Shown here: positions 50,277 to 59,568 of the stretch, one piece after another | Numbering within the stretch: position 1 is the stretch's first letter | Layout: each line of letters starts with the position of its first letter | From: Halobacterium zhouii | GTDB lineage: Archaea; Halobacteriota; Halobacteria; Halobacteriales; Halobacteriaceae | Assembly (NCBI RefSeq): GCF_021249405.1 | Contig: NZ_CP089593.1 | Location: forward strand, 1,860,001 to 1,924,000 | DNA: 64,000 bases | Direction: 5' to 3' | The notes under the pieces: generated by a model | What the model saw: only the letters and a program-made list of their open reading frames with translations | The model's database searches: none | Told to the model about the DNA's origin: nothing | Position numbers and translations under genes: made by a program

Positions 50277-51485
50277 TCAAACCGAGACGGTGACGTTCTC
50301 GGCTGTTCCGCTAGCGGTCGCGTTCTCGACAAACGACGCGTTACCGGCGAACACCACGGTCGCCTCCTCGCCGACCGTCTTGACGTCGAGGGGAACGGAG
50401 ACGTTCTGCTGGTAGTCCGTGAACGCGCGCTCGAACTCCCGGGCGTCGCTCGCGGTGTCCCAGTGGAGCACCCACGCGTAGCCGTATCCGTGCGAGGAGA
50501 CGAACTCCAGCCATCGGTCGTTCCCCCATCCGGCGGCGGCGGTGGCGGCACGGTCGCGCGAGACGCCGCTCTCCAGCACGAACTTCAGGCGCGCTTCGCC
50601 GATGCGCCGCGTGGCGGTCGGGTTGACCACCCAGTCCTCGCCGGTGACGCCGCGAGCCGTCAGTTGCTTCGGCGACTCGGAGCCCGGCGGGAGACCGTGG
50701 AGCACCTGTTCGTCGGTCGTCGGCGGGTTCTCGTACATCGATTCGAGCGGCGCGTCCGGGTCGCTGAAGTTCCGAGCGTACCGGGCGCCGTAGAGATACG
50801 GCGCGTAGTGCGCCCGCCGAACCGGACCAGCCTGTCGGTACGCCTCCGCCAGCGTGGCGGCTTCGTCGAACGATACGTCGTACCGATCCACGTACCGCCA
50901 CGTGACGTACTCGACGGCCCCCTCGTGGACGGCGTCGCGCGTGAACGCAGTCGTGTTTTCGGGAAGGCTGTGAACAGCGTTCATCTGGTAAGCGTGAGCA
51001 AACTCGTGAGCGAGGATGGCTTCCATCGCGGCGTCCGTCGCGTTCGAGAGGCGAACGAGCAGAACGTCGTACGTGCCCCGTCCCGCGTCCATCCGACCAC
51101 CGACCCACGAGTTGGTTCCCTCTACCGGTTGCCGCTGGACACCGAACAGACGGAAGAGTTGGTTCGTGGGGACCGTGCCAGTGTTACCAGCGGGTCCAAA
51201 CACGTGTACTGGAGGCGGACTGGGACCGTCCACACTGACGAGTTCCCCGACGCGAGCGTAGACGAGCGACGCGTTCACGTCACCCAGCGTGGCATTGTGT
51301 TCGGTGACAGTCACGGTCTCCGTGACCGCGACGCCGGCCGTCGTCGGTTCGGCGGGCGTGGGTTCCGCGGTCGTCTGCGTCGGCGCTCGCGGCGTCGCGT
51401 CAGTCACGGTCAGTCCGCTGCAGCCAGCGATCACCACGAGCGCGACGGCAGCGACCGTTGCGACAGCGCCCAGTCGCGTGTTCAT
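50277..51485 (-). CDS. Hvo_1808-type surface lipoprotein with HExxH metalloprotease motif
   Basis: 402 residues (ATG at 51485; MNTRLGAVATVAAVALVVIA). A lipobox VIAGC gives lipidated Cys22. A Thr/Pro-rich stalk (about 25-60) follows. The zinc motif is ILAHEFAHAYQ near residue 166, with the distal Glu in VHEGAVEYVTWRY. GWGNDRWLEFVSSHG is shared with the paralogue at 60908-62107. It is probably an extracellular gluzincin-type peptidase anchored to the membrane. Its target is unknown. Confidence 0.8.
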   Translation of the reverse strand: MNTRLGAVATVAAVALVVIAGCSGLTVTDATPRAPTQTTAEPTPAEPTTAGVAVTETVTVTEHNATLGDVNASLVYARVGELVSVDGPSPPPVHVFGPAGNTGTVPTNQLFRLFGVQRQPVEGTNSWVGGRMDAGRGTYDVLLVRLSNATDAAMEAILAHEFAHAYQMNAVHSLPENTTAFTRDAVHEGAVEYVTWRYVDRYDVSFDEAATLAEAYRQAGPVRRAHYAPYLYGARYARNFSDPDAPLESMYENPPTTDEQVLHGLPPGSESPKQLTARGVTGEDWVVNPTATRRIGEARLKFVLESGVSRDRAATAAAGWGNDRWLEFVSSHGYGYAWVLHWDTASDAREFERAFTDYQQNVSVPLDVKTVGEEATVVFAGNASFVENATASGTAENVTVSV

Positions 51486-51528
51486 CACTGCTCGGCGCTT
51501 CGAAAGGACTCGTGAAAAGTGTGTGTAC

Positions 51529-51843
51529 TCAGACCAGTTCCTCGGCGACGGCGTCCGCGGAGAGCGCCGCGGGGTCGATGGCGAAGTCGAGCATCGCCTT
51601 CACGAACTCGGGCATCGAGTCCGGCGTGTACGCGACGGTCTTGAGTCCCTCGTTGAGTTCGAGTGCGACCGGAACCGCGGTCGCCTCGCCGGCGTCCGTG
51701 ACGACGAGCAGGCCGGCGTCCTCGACGCCGGCGTCCGCGAGTTTCTCGCCGGATGCGACGCCCTCGATTCGCGTGACTTCGACGCCCTCACCTTCGAGAG
51801 CGGCGGCGATACCTCGGTCCGGGCCGACGACGATTGCGTTCAT
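51529..51843 (-). CDS. Small Rossmann-like haloarchaeal protein (DUF7126-like)
   Basis: 104 residues (MNAIVVGPDRGIAAALEGEG) with alternating strands and helices: TRIEGVASGEKLADAGVEDA, GLLVVTDAGEATAVPVAL and LKTVAYTPDSMPEFVKAMLD. This resembles a truncated TrkA-N/receiver-like fold without a nucleotide motif. It is 26 bp downstream of guaAb on the same strand and likely co-transcribed. The family name is from memory. The function is unknown. Confidence 0.7.
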   Translation of the reverse strand: MNAIVVGPDRGIAAALEGEGVEVTRIEGVASGEKLADAGVEDAGLLVVTDAGEATAVPVALELNEGLKTVAYTPDSMPEFVKAMLDFAIDPAALSADAVAEELV

Positions 51844-51868
51844 TGGTGCTGGGTAGTGGCGGCTGTGT

Positions 51869-52786
51869 TCATTCGTACTCGATTGTCGCTGGCGGTTTGT
51901 GCGTCACGTCGTAGACGACGCGGGAGACGTTGTCGATGGTGCCGGCGATGCGGGACTGCAGGCGCTGGAGGGTGTCCCACTCGAGTTCCTGCGCGCGAGC
52001 GGTCATGCCGTCCCGCGATTCGACGGAGCGCACGGCGACCACGTAGCCGTGGACGCGGTTGTCTCCCTTCACTCCGGTGGCCTTCCCGAGCACCGCGGCG
52101 AACGCCTGCCACGGGTCGTACTCCTCGAGTTCCTCCTCGACGACGTGCGTGGCTTCGCGCGCGACCTCGACCTTCTCGCGAGTGACCTCGCCGACGATAC
52201 GGACGGCGAGCCCCGGCCCCGGGAACGGCATACGCTCGCTGATGACCTCCTCTAGGCCGAGTTCGCGGGCGACCTCTCTGACCTCGTCCTTGTAGAGGTC
52301 ACGGAGCGGTTCGACGATGCCGTCGAACTCCACCACGTCGGGGAGGCCGCCGACGTTGTGGTGGGATTTGATGTTGCCCTCGCTCTCGATGCGGTCCGGG
52401 TAGATAGTGCCCTGCACGAGGTGGTCCGCGCCGACTTCGCTGGCGACGGTCTGGAACTCCTCGATGAACTGGTCGCCGATGACCTTGCGCTTCTCCTCGG
52501 GGTCGGTGACGCCCGCGAGGCGGTCGAGATAGCGGTCCGCGGCGTCCACGATGCGGAGGCGGTCCATGTAGCCGAACTCCTCGCGAATCTCCTCGGTCTC
52601 GCCCTTCCGCATCAGGCCGGTGTCGACGTAGACGGGGACGAGTTGGTCGCCGACGGCCTCGTGGGCGAGCGCCGCGGCGGTCGAGGAGTCCACGCCGCCG
52701 GAGAGCGCGATGATGGCGGTGTCGTCACCGAGTTTTTCGCGAATCTCTGCGGTGGCCTCGTCGATGAACTCGTCGACGTCCACCAT
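51869..52786 (-). CDS. guaAb: GMP synthase, ATP-pyrophosphatase subunit B
   Basis: 305 residues ([20 protein letters not shown]). The PP-loop is [20 protein letters not shown] near residue 27. [15 protein letters not shown] and [19 protein letters not shown] are specific to GuaA. The C-terminal dimer domain has [20 protein letters not shown]. In archaea the glutaminase is a separate protein, absent here. It converts XMP to GMP. Its start overlaps the last base of pyrG, so the two nucleotide-synthesis genes share a transcript. Confidence 0.95.
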   Translation of the reverse strand: MVDVDEFIDEATAEIREKLGDDTAIIALSGGVDSSTAAALAHEAVGDQLVPVYVDTGLMRKGETEEIREEFGYMDRLRIVDAADRYLDRLAGVTDPEEKRKVIGDQFIEEFQTVASEVGADHLVQGTIYPDRIESEGNIKSHHNVGGLPDVVEFDGIVEPLRDLYKDEVREVARELGLEEVISERMPFPGPGLAVRIVGEVTREKVEVAREATHVVEEELEEYDPWQAFAAVLGKATGVKGDNRVHGYVVAVRSVESRDGMTARAQELEWDTLQRLQSRIAGTIDNVSRVVYDVTHKPPATIEYE

Positions 52787-54444
52787 CAGTTGGTCACCTC
52801 CGATTCGGTGTCGGCGTCAGTACCGGCGTCGGACTCGTCGAGTGCCGCCTCCACCAATCCGACGAACGGCGGACTCGCACGCGTCGGCCGGGAGCGGAAC
52901 TCGGGGTGGAACTGCGTCCCGAAGAAGAACGGGTGGTCTGCCTTCTCTACGATCTCCATGCGGTTGCCCGCCTTCCCGGAGAACGTCAGGCCGTCGTCGG
53001 TCAACTCGTCGATGTACTCGGGGTTGACCTCGTAGCGGTGTCGGTGGCGCTCCGTGCAGGAGTCCGCGCCGTAGAGGTCGTGGGCGAGCGTCCCGGGTTC
53101 GATTTCGGTGTCGTGTGCACCGAGGCGCATCGTCCCGCCGAGATCCTCTAAGTCGTACTGCTCGGGCAGCAGGTCGATGACCGGGTGCTGGGTGTCCTCG
53201 TCTACCTCCGTGGAGTTCGCGTCAGTCCACCCGAGGACGTTGCGGGCGTATTCCACGACCGCCATCTGGAAGCCCAGACAGAGACCGAGGAACGGCACGT
53301 CGTGCTCGCGGGCGTACCGGATGGCCTCGATTTTCCCCTCTGTGCCGCGCGCGCCGAAGCCGCCCGGCACGACGATGGCGTCCGCTTCCTGGAGGCGCTC
53401 CTCGTGGTGCTCGCGCATCTTTTCGGAGTCCACCCACTCGACGTTCACGTTCACGCCGGTCTCCAGACCGGCGTGCTTGAGCGATTCGTGGATGGAGATG
53501 TACGCGTCCTCCAGGCCGTACTTCCCGACGAGCGCGACGTCGACCTCCCCCTCGAGGTCCTGCGTGACGATGTCCCGCCACTCGGTCGAGCGTTCGTCTT
53601 CGGGGAGCGCGCGGTCCTCGAGGCCGAACTGCTCCATCACGTACTCGTCGAGACCTTCCTCTTCGAGCATCAGCGGGACGTGGTAGATGTCCGCGACGTC
53701 CGGGTTCGAGAAGACGGCCTCGGTGGGGACGTCACAGAACAGCGCGATCTTCTCGCGGACGTCCGGGTCGAGGCGGTTCTCGTTGCGCCCCACGAGGACA
53801 TCCGGCTGGAGACCGATGGACCGGAGTTCCTTCACGGAGTGCTGGGTGGGTTTGGTCTTCTGCTCGCCGTTCTTCGAGTACGGGACGAGCGTGACGTGCG
53901 CGAACAGGATGTCGTCGTCGTCCTGCTCGTGGCTGAACTGCCGGAGCGCCTCGAGGTACGGCATCCCCTCGATGTCGCCGACAGTCCCCCCGACTTCCAC
54001 GAGACAGACGTCCGAGCCCTCGGCGGCCTCGCGCACGCGGCGCTTGATGTCGTCGGTGACGTGCGGGATGATCTGGACGGTCTTCCCGAGGTAGTCGCCG
54101 GCGCGCTCGCGCTCGATGACCTCCTGGTACACCTTCCCCGTGGTGACGTTGTGGTCAGAGGTCATGTCCTCGTCGAGGAACCGCTCGTAGTTCCCCAGGT
54201 CGAGGTCGACCTCCCCGCCGTCCTTTAACACATAGACCTCGCCGTGCTGGTAGGGGTTCATCGTCCCCGCGTCCACGTTCAGGTAGGGGTCTATCTTCAC
54301 CGCAGTCACGTCGAACCCGGCGTTAGAAAGCAGTCGCCCGAGACTCGCGGCAGTGATGCCTTTCCCCAGTCCAGACATCACACCCCCAGTAACGAACACG
54401 AACTTGCTCCCCAGTGAGGGGTCGTATCCGGTCTCCTTCGGCAT
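52786..54444 (-). CDS. pyrG: CTP synthase
   Basis: 552 residues ([20 protein letters not shown]). The synthetase domain has [20 protein letters not shown] (residues 16-35) and [17 protein letters not shown]. The glutaminase domain has the nucleophile in [18 protein letters not shown] and the His-Glu pair in [14 protein letters not shown] near the end. The C-terminal extension of about 30 residues is acidic. It makes CTP from UTP and glutamine. It is the first gene of the pyrG-guaAb-51529 transcript. Confidence 0.97.
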   Translation of the reverse strand: MPKETGYDPSLGSKFVFVTGGVMSGLGKGITAASLGRLLSNAGFDVTAVKIDPYLNVDAGTMNPYQHGEVYVLKDGGEVDLDLGNYERFLDEDMTSDHNVTTGKVYQEVIERERAGDYLGKTVQIIPHVTDDIKRRVREAAEGSDVCLVEVGGTVGDIEGMPYLEALRQFSHEQDDDDILFAHVTLVPYSKNGEQKTKPTQHSVKELRSIGLQPDVLVGRNENRLDPDVREKIALFCDVPTEAVFSNPDVADIYHVPLMLEEEGLDEYVMEQFGLEDRALPEDERSTEWRDIVTQDLEGEVDVALVGKYGLEDAYISIHESLKHAGLETGVNVNVEWVDSEKMREHHEERLQEADAIVVPGGFGARGTEGKIEAIRYAREHDVPFLGLCLGFQMAVVEYARNVLGWTDANSTEVDEDTQHPVIDLLPEQYDLEDLGGTMRLGAHDTEIEPGTLAHDLYGADSCTERHRHRYEVNPEYIDELTDDGLTFSGKAGNRMEIVEKADHPFFFGTQFHPEFRSRPTRASPPFVGLVEAALDESDAGTDADTESEVTN

Positions 54445-54573
54445 ACTGTTGGTGTGCGAGGCGTGGCAAAAACGGTTTCGGAGCGTCGGCGCGAGGGTCA
54501 GCGTGGCGCACTACTTGGTCGCCCGCCACCGACCAGCCGAAGATTTACTTCGGGTTCAGCCGAACTGTTCGGT

Positions 54574-54906
54574 ATGGTTTCGGTCGTCCTCGTGGCCGGC
54601 CTCGTCATCGGAGCGACCGGAACGGGTCTCGTACTCGCGGACGCGGTCCGTCGAGAACTCCCGCCTCGGACGCGGTACGTATGGACGGGGAGCGTCGGTG
54701 TCGTCAGTCTCGGGGGATTCCTGGCGGTGTATCCCTTCGAGAACGTGCTGTACCGACTGTATCTCGAAGTGACCGGTAGCCCCGCCATCGCGCCTCAGCC
54801 GCGAGAAGTCACGGCAGCACTCCTTCTCGTCACGCTGGCAGCGAGCGCAGTGGCAGTTCTCGCGTACGGATTCGGAAGTCGGTACGGCCCGCTCAAAGCA
54901 GCCTGA
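54574..54906 (+). CDS. Three-TM haloarchaeal membrane protein
   Basis: 110 residues (MVSVVLVAGLVIGATGTGLV) with three hydrophobic segments (the first at residue 1; YVWTGSVGVVSLGGFLAVYP; VTAALLLVTLAASAVAVLAY). There are no conserved catalytic residues and no recognised family. A tttact element at 54544-54549 is 28 bp before the ATG, a good leaderless promoter. Confidence 0.65.
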   Translation: MVSVVLVAGLVIGATGTGLVLADAVRRELPPRTRYVWTGSVGVVSLGGFLAVYPFENVLYRLYLEVTGSPAIAPQPREVTAALLLVTLAASAVAVLAYGFGSRYGPLKAA

Positions 54907-54922
54907 ACACCACCCGTTCGAC

Positions 54923-55525
54923 CTAACACGCCCGAACCAGAAACGGCCCGACAGTCTCTGCGACCGTGTCCAGTTGCCCGACGAAGAAGTGGTCGGCGCT
55001 CAGTTCGACGACCTCGCAGTCGATGTCTCGCGCCGCCTCGACGACCGGTTCCCAGTCGGCGGTGTCGTCCCGCGTCGCGTACACGACCTGCAGCGGCGCG
55101 TCGACGTCCGCGAGCGCGTCCGCGGCGTTCAGGCCGGCGGGGAGTTCCGCGGTGGGCGCGAGCAGCGAGACGGCGCACAACCCGATTTCCGTGGTTGCGG
55201 CGGCGAGCGCGGCGACGCTCCCGCCAAAACTGAACCCGAAGATGCCGACGGTCGCGTACTCCTCGTCCGCCCACCGGAGCGCGTTCCGTGCGTCCTCGCG
55301 CTCCCCGAGGCCCTCGTCCCAGTCGCCGTAGTCGAATCGCAGCGCGGCGATTCCCTTCGAGACCAGATACTCCGAAACCGCCTCCAGTCGGTCGTCGGCG
55401 CGGTTGCCGCGGTACTGGGGATGGGGCGGGCACATCACCACGCAACTTTGCGACCCCGAATCCGGTTCGTCGAGCGTGGCTTCGACGCGGCGCGCCCCCG
55501 GGACGAGGACGGTTTCCTGACGCAT
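54923..55525 (-). CDS. Alpha/beta hydrolase (dienelactone hydrolase-like)
   Basis: 200 residues from the ATG at 55525 (MRQETVLVPGARRVEATLDE). The fold is seen in CVVMCPPHPQYRGNRADDRL, AALRFDYGDWDEGLGEREDA and the nucleophile elbow FGFSFGGSVAALAAAT (Ser in GFSFGG). The catalytic Asp lies in VYATRDDTADWEP and the His in ELSADHFFVGQ. It is an esterase or peptidase of unknown substrate, convergent with the three-TM gene. Confidence 0.85.
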   Translation of the reverse strand: MRQETVLVPGARRVEATLDEPDSGSQSCVVMCPPHPQYRGNRADDRLEAVSEYLVSKGIAALRFDYGDWDEGLGEREDARNALRWADEEYATVGIFGFSFGGSVAALAAATTEIGLCAVSLLAPTAELPAGLNAADALADVDAPLQVVYATRDDTADWEPVVEAARDIDCEVVELSADHFFVGQLDTVAETVGPFLVRAC

Positions 55526-55631
55526 GCGTCGTCGTTCGCCGAGCACGGCCTTCAACGCCCGGGATGCATTCGCGTGTAGGCCGGTAATCGACTGGTCGCT
55601 ACCCGGCCACAAATGTAAGCCGAGTGAGAAC

Positions 55632-55637
55632 TTTATG
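55632..55637 (+). promoter_or_regulatory. TATA box of the pspA gene
   Basis: tttatg is centred about 26 bp before the ATG at 55660, consistent with a leaderless transcript. Confidence 0.55.
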
Positions 55638-55659
55638 CTCTCGTGCGCAACGTGTGGGC

Positions 55660-56451
55660 ATGGGCATCATCTCACGAGCGTCGTACGTCATCCGGTCGAA
55701 GCTGAACGCGTTCATCGGGTCGGCGGAGAACCCCTCGGAGTCCCTCGACTACTCCTACGAGCGGATGCGCGACGAACTCAACGACGTGAAGAAGGGGCTG
55801 GCCGATCTGACGGCCCAGAAGAAGCGCCTGGAGGTCCAGCGCGAACGCCTCGCGGAGAACGTCGACAAGCACAACGACCAGGCCCGCGAGGCGATGCGCC
55901 AGGACCGTGAGGAGTTAGCGCGGCGCGCTCTCGAGAAGAAGCAGGCGAAACTCGACCAGATCGAGGAACTCGAGAGTCAGATCTCGGACCTCCAGTCCAC
56001 CCAGCACGACTTAGAGGAGAAGGCCGACGAACTGCAGGGCCGCATCGAGCAGTTCCGCACGAAAAAGGAGACGATGAAGGCGCGCTACGAGGCGGCGGAG
56101 GCGAAGACGCGCGTCTCCGAGGCGATGACGGGCGTCGGCGACGAACTCGGGGACGTGAATCGTGCCATCGAACGCGTGACTGAACGCACCGACGACATGG
56201 AGGCGCGGGCCGCGGCGATGGACGAACTCACCGAACGCGGCGTCCTCGAGGACTCGCTCTCGGACGAGGACCAGATCGACCGCGAACTCGCGTCCGGGCG
56301 CTCCAGTCGCGAGGTCGAGGCCGAACTCGATACGCTGCGCACAGAGGTCGAAGGCGACCGGTCGAGCGAGGCCGCCGAAGCCGCCGACCACGTCGACGAA
56401 GCGGCCGTGGACGAGGAGATGGAGGCACTGCGCGAAGAGGAGGAGTCCTGA
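55660..56451 (+). CDS. pspA: PspA/IM30-family membrane stress protein
   Basis: 263 residues (MGIISRASYVIRSKLNAFIG). The first 20 residues are an amphipathic membrane-binding helix. Residues 30-190 form a long coiled coil (DELNDVKKGLADLTAQKKRL; KLDQIEELESQISDLQSTQH; DELQGRIEQFRTKKETMKAR) typical of ESCRT-III-like PspA. The C-terminal 60 residues are acidic. PspA protects the membrane under stress. The next gene follows after 3 bp. Confidence 0.9.
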   Translation: MGIISRASYVIRSKLNAFIGSAENPSESLDYSYERMRDELNDVKKGLADLTAQKKRLEVQRERLAENVDKHNDQAREAMRQDREELARRALEKKQAKLDQIEELESQISDLQSTQHDLEEKADELQGRIEQFRTKKETMKARYEAAEAKTRVSEAMTGVGDELGDVNRAIERVTERTDDMEARAAAMDELTERGVLEDSLSDEDQIDRELASGRSSREVEAELDTLRTEVEGDRSSEAAEAADHVDEAAVDEEMEALREEEES

Positions 56452-56454
56452 TCG

Positions 56455-56856
56455 ATGGCCGAACATCCGTTCTCCGACGACCTCGTCGGAACAGTTGCGG
56501 ACGAGCGCAGCGTCGACCGGGCGGATTTACGCGCGGCGCTCGAGGACGTCCAGCGCAGATTCGAGCGCGACGACGGCGGGTACGACTACTCCTCGGAGCA
56601 CAACTACGGGTGGGACGACGGCCAGTTGGCCTACCTCTACGGGAGCGAGCACGTCTGGCAGGCGATACAGGACGACCTGGGGCTGTCGGACGAGATGGCG
56701 GGTGCGGCGCGGGCCGTTCACGAGCGAGCGATGCTGGAGTCGGCGTCCACGCGCGACAACGACGAGACCGTTCGGGAGATGCTCGAGGGAGAGAACGAAC
56801 CGCTCGCAGTCGCAGACCGGAGCGACGGGCCGCCTCGATTCGGCCAGGACGTGTAA
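56455..56856 (+). CDS. Conserved haloarchaeal protein downstream of pspA
   Basis: 133 residues (MAEHPFSDDLVGTVADERSV). It is acidic with a central aromatic stretch GYDYSSEHNYGWDDGQLAYL and helical sides (ADLRAALEDVQRRFERDDGG). There are no membrane segments or cysteines. Its 3-bp spacing from pspA implies co-transcription and a linked role in membrane stress. The family is not recognised. Confidence 0.68.
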   Translation: MAEHPFSDDLVGTVADERSVDRADLRAALEDVQRRFERDDGGYDYSSEHNYGWDDGQLAYLYGSEHVWQAIQDDLGLSDEMAGAARAVHERAMLESASTRDNDETVREMLEGENEPLAVADRSDGPPRFGQDV

Positions 56857-56970
56857 TCAGGCACAGACGCGCGGCCGCCAGAAGCCGCGCGTACAATCTG
56901 GTCGTGTGGTAGACGCCACCTCGAAACACGGTTTATGGACGTGTGTGTCGACCAACAGGTGGGGTCGGAC

Positions 56971-57819
56971 GTGTACTACCACGACGAGAAACTCCAGTAT
57001 CCAGTCGAAGTCGAGGAACCGAATCCGGTGTTCGCGAAAATGCTCCAGGAGGCCATCGGGGGCGTCGAGGGGGAGATGCGCGTGGCGCTCCAGTACCTCT
57101 TCCAGGCGTGGGGCGTGCCGGACGAACACGAAGAATACAGGAAACTCCTGATGGAGACGGCGACCGAGGAGATCGGCCACATCGAGATGCTGGCGACCGC
57201 GGTCGCCAAGAACCTCGAGGGCGCGCCGCTCGAACTCAAGGAGGAGATGGGGCAGGACCAGGCCGTTTCGGCGGCGATGTCCGGGGTGATGCCCAGGCAG
57301 ATCCTCTCGTCGGGGCTGAACGCGATGCCAGTGGACGCCAACGGCGCGCCGTTCAACGCGAGTTACGTCGTCGCGAGCGGCAACCTCGCGGCGGACATGT
57401 ACGCCAACGTGATGGCCGAGTCGACGGGCCGGCTGATGGTCACGCGGCTCTGGGAAATGACCGACGACCAGGGGATGAAGGACATGCTCGCGTACCTCAT
57501 CGCCCGGGACACCATGCACCAGAACCAGTGGCTGAAGGCGCTACAGACCCTGGGCGACCCGGAGGACCCGTACGACCACCTCCCGATTCCGGACAGCTTC
57601 CCTGACGCCGAGGAGCTCCAGGACTACAACTACGCGTTCCTCTCCACGATGAAGGAGAAATCCGAGTACGAGGCGCCGTGGACGCAGGGCGAGTCCGTGG
57701 ACGGCGAGGGCGAGTTCTCCTTGCTCCACCAGTCGGACCTGGAGGGGATGGTTCCGGACCTCGGGAAGGCGGACTCGAAGACGCACAACGAGGTCGTAGA
57801 GAAGGGCGAGAACGAGTAG
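56971..57819 (+). CDS. Manganese catalase family protein
   Basis: 282 residues from the GTG at 56971 (MYYHDEKLQYPVEVEEPNPV). The ferritin-like dimanganese site is IGGVEGEMRVALQYLFQAWG and ETATEEIGHIEMLATAVAKN, then NLAADMYANVMAESTGRLMV and LIARDTMHQNQWLKAL. This matches Mn catalase, which disproportionates hydrogen peroxide. The longer ATG frame from 56935 would lie over the tttatgg promoter element, so GTG 56971 (with ggtgggg about 8 bp before) is preferred. Its last codons are inside a 32-bp tandem repeat. Confidence 0.9.
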   Translation: MYYHDEKLQYPVEVEEPNPVFAKMLQEAIGGVEGEMRVALQYLFQAWGVPDEHEEYRKLLMETATEEIGHIEMLATAVAKNLEGAPLELKEEMGQDQAVSAAMSGVMPRQILSSGLNAMPVDANGAPFNASYVVASGNLAADMYANVMAESTGRLMVTRLWEMTDDQGMKDMLAYLIARDTMHQNQWLKALQTLGDPEDPYDHLPIPDSFPDAEELQDYNYAFLSTMKEKSEYEAPWTQGESVDGEGEFSLLHQSDLEGMVPDLGKADSKTHNEVVEKGENE

Positions 57820-57900
57820 CTAGATGCCGCGTGAAAGGCGAGAACGAGTAGCTAGATGCCGCGTGGAAGGCGAGAACGAGTAGTCGGATGCCGCGTAGGC
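57805..57900 (+). repeat. 32-bp tandem repeats including the Mn-catalase stop codon
   Basis: Units start at 57805, 57837 and 57869 (ggcgagaacgagtagctaga, then tgccgcgtg and 3 bp). The first unit carries the last codons (Gly-Glu-Asn-Glu) and TAG of the catalase gene; each following unit repeats the same codons and TAG. A degraded fourth unit starts near 57899. Confidence 0.85.
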
Positions 57901-57973
57901 GCCGGGGACGAGTGGCCGGGACACGGCGCGGTAGAGTGACCGCGCGGAAGGCGGTGGCGGCCAACGTTTTACC

Positions 57974-57993
57974 GAGGGGGTCCGTACCCCCTC
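57974..57993. promoter_or_regulatory. Perfect hairpin immediately before a start codon
   Basis: gagggggt ccgt accccctc is an 8-bp stem with a 4-nt loop. It ends one base before the ATG at 57995 and starts just after a ttttacc TATA-like element (57967-57973). If the transcript is leaderless the hairpin is DNA only and lies between TATA and +1, an operator position. If transcription starts earlier it would hide the start codon. Confidence 0.6.
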
Positions 57994-57994
57994 C

Positions 57995-59038
57995 ATGAGT
58001 TCGAGCGACGGTGAGGACGACCAACCGAGCGACCAGATGCGCGACCGCGGTGCACAGAGCAGTTGGAAGCTCTGGTTCCTGATGGACGCCAACCGCATCG
58101 TCGTGTCTGGGGTCTTCCTCGCTGTCGTGTTCGTGACGATGGTCGTCGGCGCGACGCTCAACCCGACGCCGGCGTACGCGCTGTTGACGAACGGCGACCC
58201 GACCGACACGCTGTTCAACGCGCTCGTCGGCTCCACCATCACCGGCGTCACGCTGGTGTTGACCCTGAGCCAACTCGTGCTCTCCCAGGAACTCGGGGCA
58301 GCGGGCGACCAGCGCGAGCGCATGGAGGGCGCGATGGACTTCCGGCGCGACGCCGCGTCGGCCGCCGGCATCGACGTCGCTCCGACGGAGCCCTCGGCGT
58401 TCCTGCGCGGCCTCGTCGAGGGAACGAGGGACAAGGCCGGGCGGCTCGCCGACGCTGTGCCGGACGACGACTCCGACGCGAGCGACGTGGTCGACACGTA
58501 CGTGGACGACCTCACCGAGAACGCAGACCAGGTCGCGGCCGAACTGGAGGGCGCGGAGTTCGGCGAGTTCGACGTGGTGTGGGCGGCGCTGAACTACAAC
58601 TACTCGTGGAAGATCTACGCGGGCGAGCGCATCCGGGCGGAGTACGGCGAGGCGTTGAGCGAGGACGCGACCGAAGCACTCGCCGAACTCCTGGACCTCC
58701 TGGAGCTGTTCGGGCCGGCGCGCGAGCACTTCAAGACGCTGTACTTCCAGTGGGAGCTCTCTGACCTCTCGCGGGTGCTGTTGTACGCCGCGGTGCCCGC
58801 GCTCGCGGTCGCCATCTTCGCGCTGGTGTTCTTCGACCCGTCGAACTTCCCCGGGCACACGCTCGGCGTGAACCACGCGGTCGTGGTCGTGAGCGCGGCG
58901 ACCACGGTCGCCGTCGTGCCGTTCGTCCTCCTGCTCGCGTACATCCTTCGCATCGTCACCGTCACGAAGCGGACGCTCTCCATCGGGCCGTTCATTCTCC
59001 GGAAGACGAGTCGCTCCGAGGACATCGAGTGGAACTGA
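57995..59038 (+). CDS. Haloarchaeal four-TM membrane protein with large soluble insertion
   Basis: 347 residues ([20 protein letters not shown]). Membrane segments are at about 35-55, 70-90 ([20 protein letters not shown]), 265-285 ([20 protein letters not shown]) and 295-320. Residues 95-260 form an acidic soluble helical domain between segments 2 and 3. It has no catalytic motif I recognise. It starts right after a hairpin and a tandem-repeat region. Confidence 0.7.
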   Translation: MSSSDGEDDQPSDQMRDRGAQSSWKLWFLMDANRIVVSGVFLAVVFVTMVVGATLNPTPAYALLTNGDPTDTLFNALVGSTITGVTLVLTLSQLVLSQELGAAGDQRERMEGAMDFRRDAASAAGIDVAPTEPSAFLRGLVEGTRDKAGRLADAVPDDDSDASDVVDTYVDDLTENADQVAAELEGAEFGEFDVVWAALNYNYSWKIYAGERIRAEYGEALSEDATEALAELLDLLELFGPAREHFKTLYFQWELSDLSRVLLYAAVPALAVAIFALVFFDPSNFPGHTLGVNHAVVVVSAATTVAVVPFVLLLAYILRIVTVTKRTLSIGPFILRKTSRSEDIEWN

Positions 59039-59075
59039 CCAGACACTTACGTTCCTCCCGGACTTACGGCGACAC

Positions 59076-59507
59076 ATGTACGACGCCGTCCTCGTGCCGA
59101 CCGACGGGAGTGACGCCGCGAGTGCGGGCGTGACACACGGCCTCGACCTCGCCGCGGCCTTCGACGCGGTCGTCCACGTCCTCTACGTCGTCCCGGAGAC
59201 GGAGAGCGCGAGCATCGTCGGCGGTGCCGGCGGGCCGGACGGCGAGGACGTCCAGGCGGTCGCCGAGGAGGCGACCGAGACCGTCGTCGCGGCGGCCGAG
59301 GACCGCGGTCTCGACACCGAAACGGCGGTCCACACCGGCACGCCACACCGCGAGATTCTGGCGTACGCGGCCGACGAGGACGTCGACCTCGTGGTGATGG
59401 CGACCCACGGCCGCTCGGGCATCACCCGATTTCTCAACGGGAGCGTGACGGAACGCGTCGTCCGGAACGCCGACCGCCCGGTGCTGGTCGCCCGCCGGAA
59501 GCGGTGA
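59076..59507 (+). CDS. UspA-family universal stress protein
   Basis: 143 residues ([20 protein letters not shown]). The ATP-binding-type motif near the end is [20 protein letters not shown], then [17 protein letters not shown], the G-x2-G-x9-G-S/T form. It likely forms dimers and binds nucleotides. It is 37 bp after the four-TM gene on the same strand, 61 bp before the CLC gene. Confidence 0.92.
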   Translation: MYDAVLVPTDGSDAASAGVTHGLDLAAAFDAVVHVLYVVPETESASIVGGAGGPDGEDVQAVAEEATETVVAAAEDRGLDTETAVHTGTPHREILAYAADEDVDLVVMATHGRSGITRFLNGSVTERVVRNADRPVLVARRKR

Positions 59508-59568
59508 AGGACACCTGCCGCGGGGAAAGTCGTAAGACACGTCACCCCGCCGTTCGTCCCTGAACGCA

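Noticed and set aside
57497..59077. 526-residue reverse-strand frame opposite the catalase and four-TM genes
   Set aside because: Arg/Glu/His-rich shadow translation with no recognisable domain; the forward genes have clear family matches.
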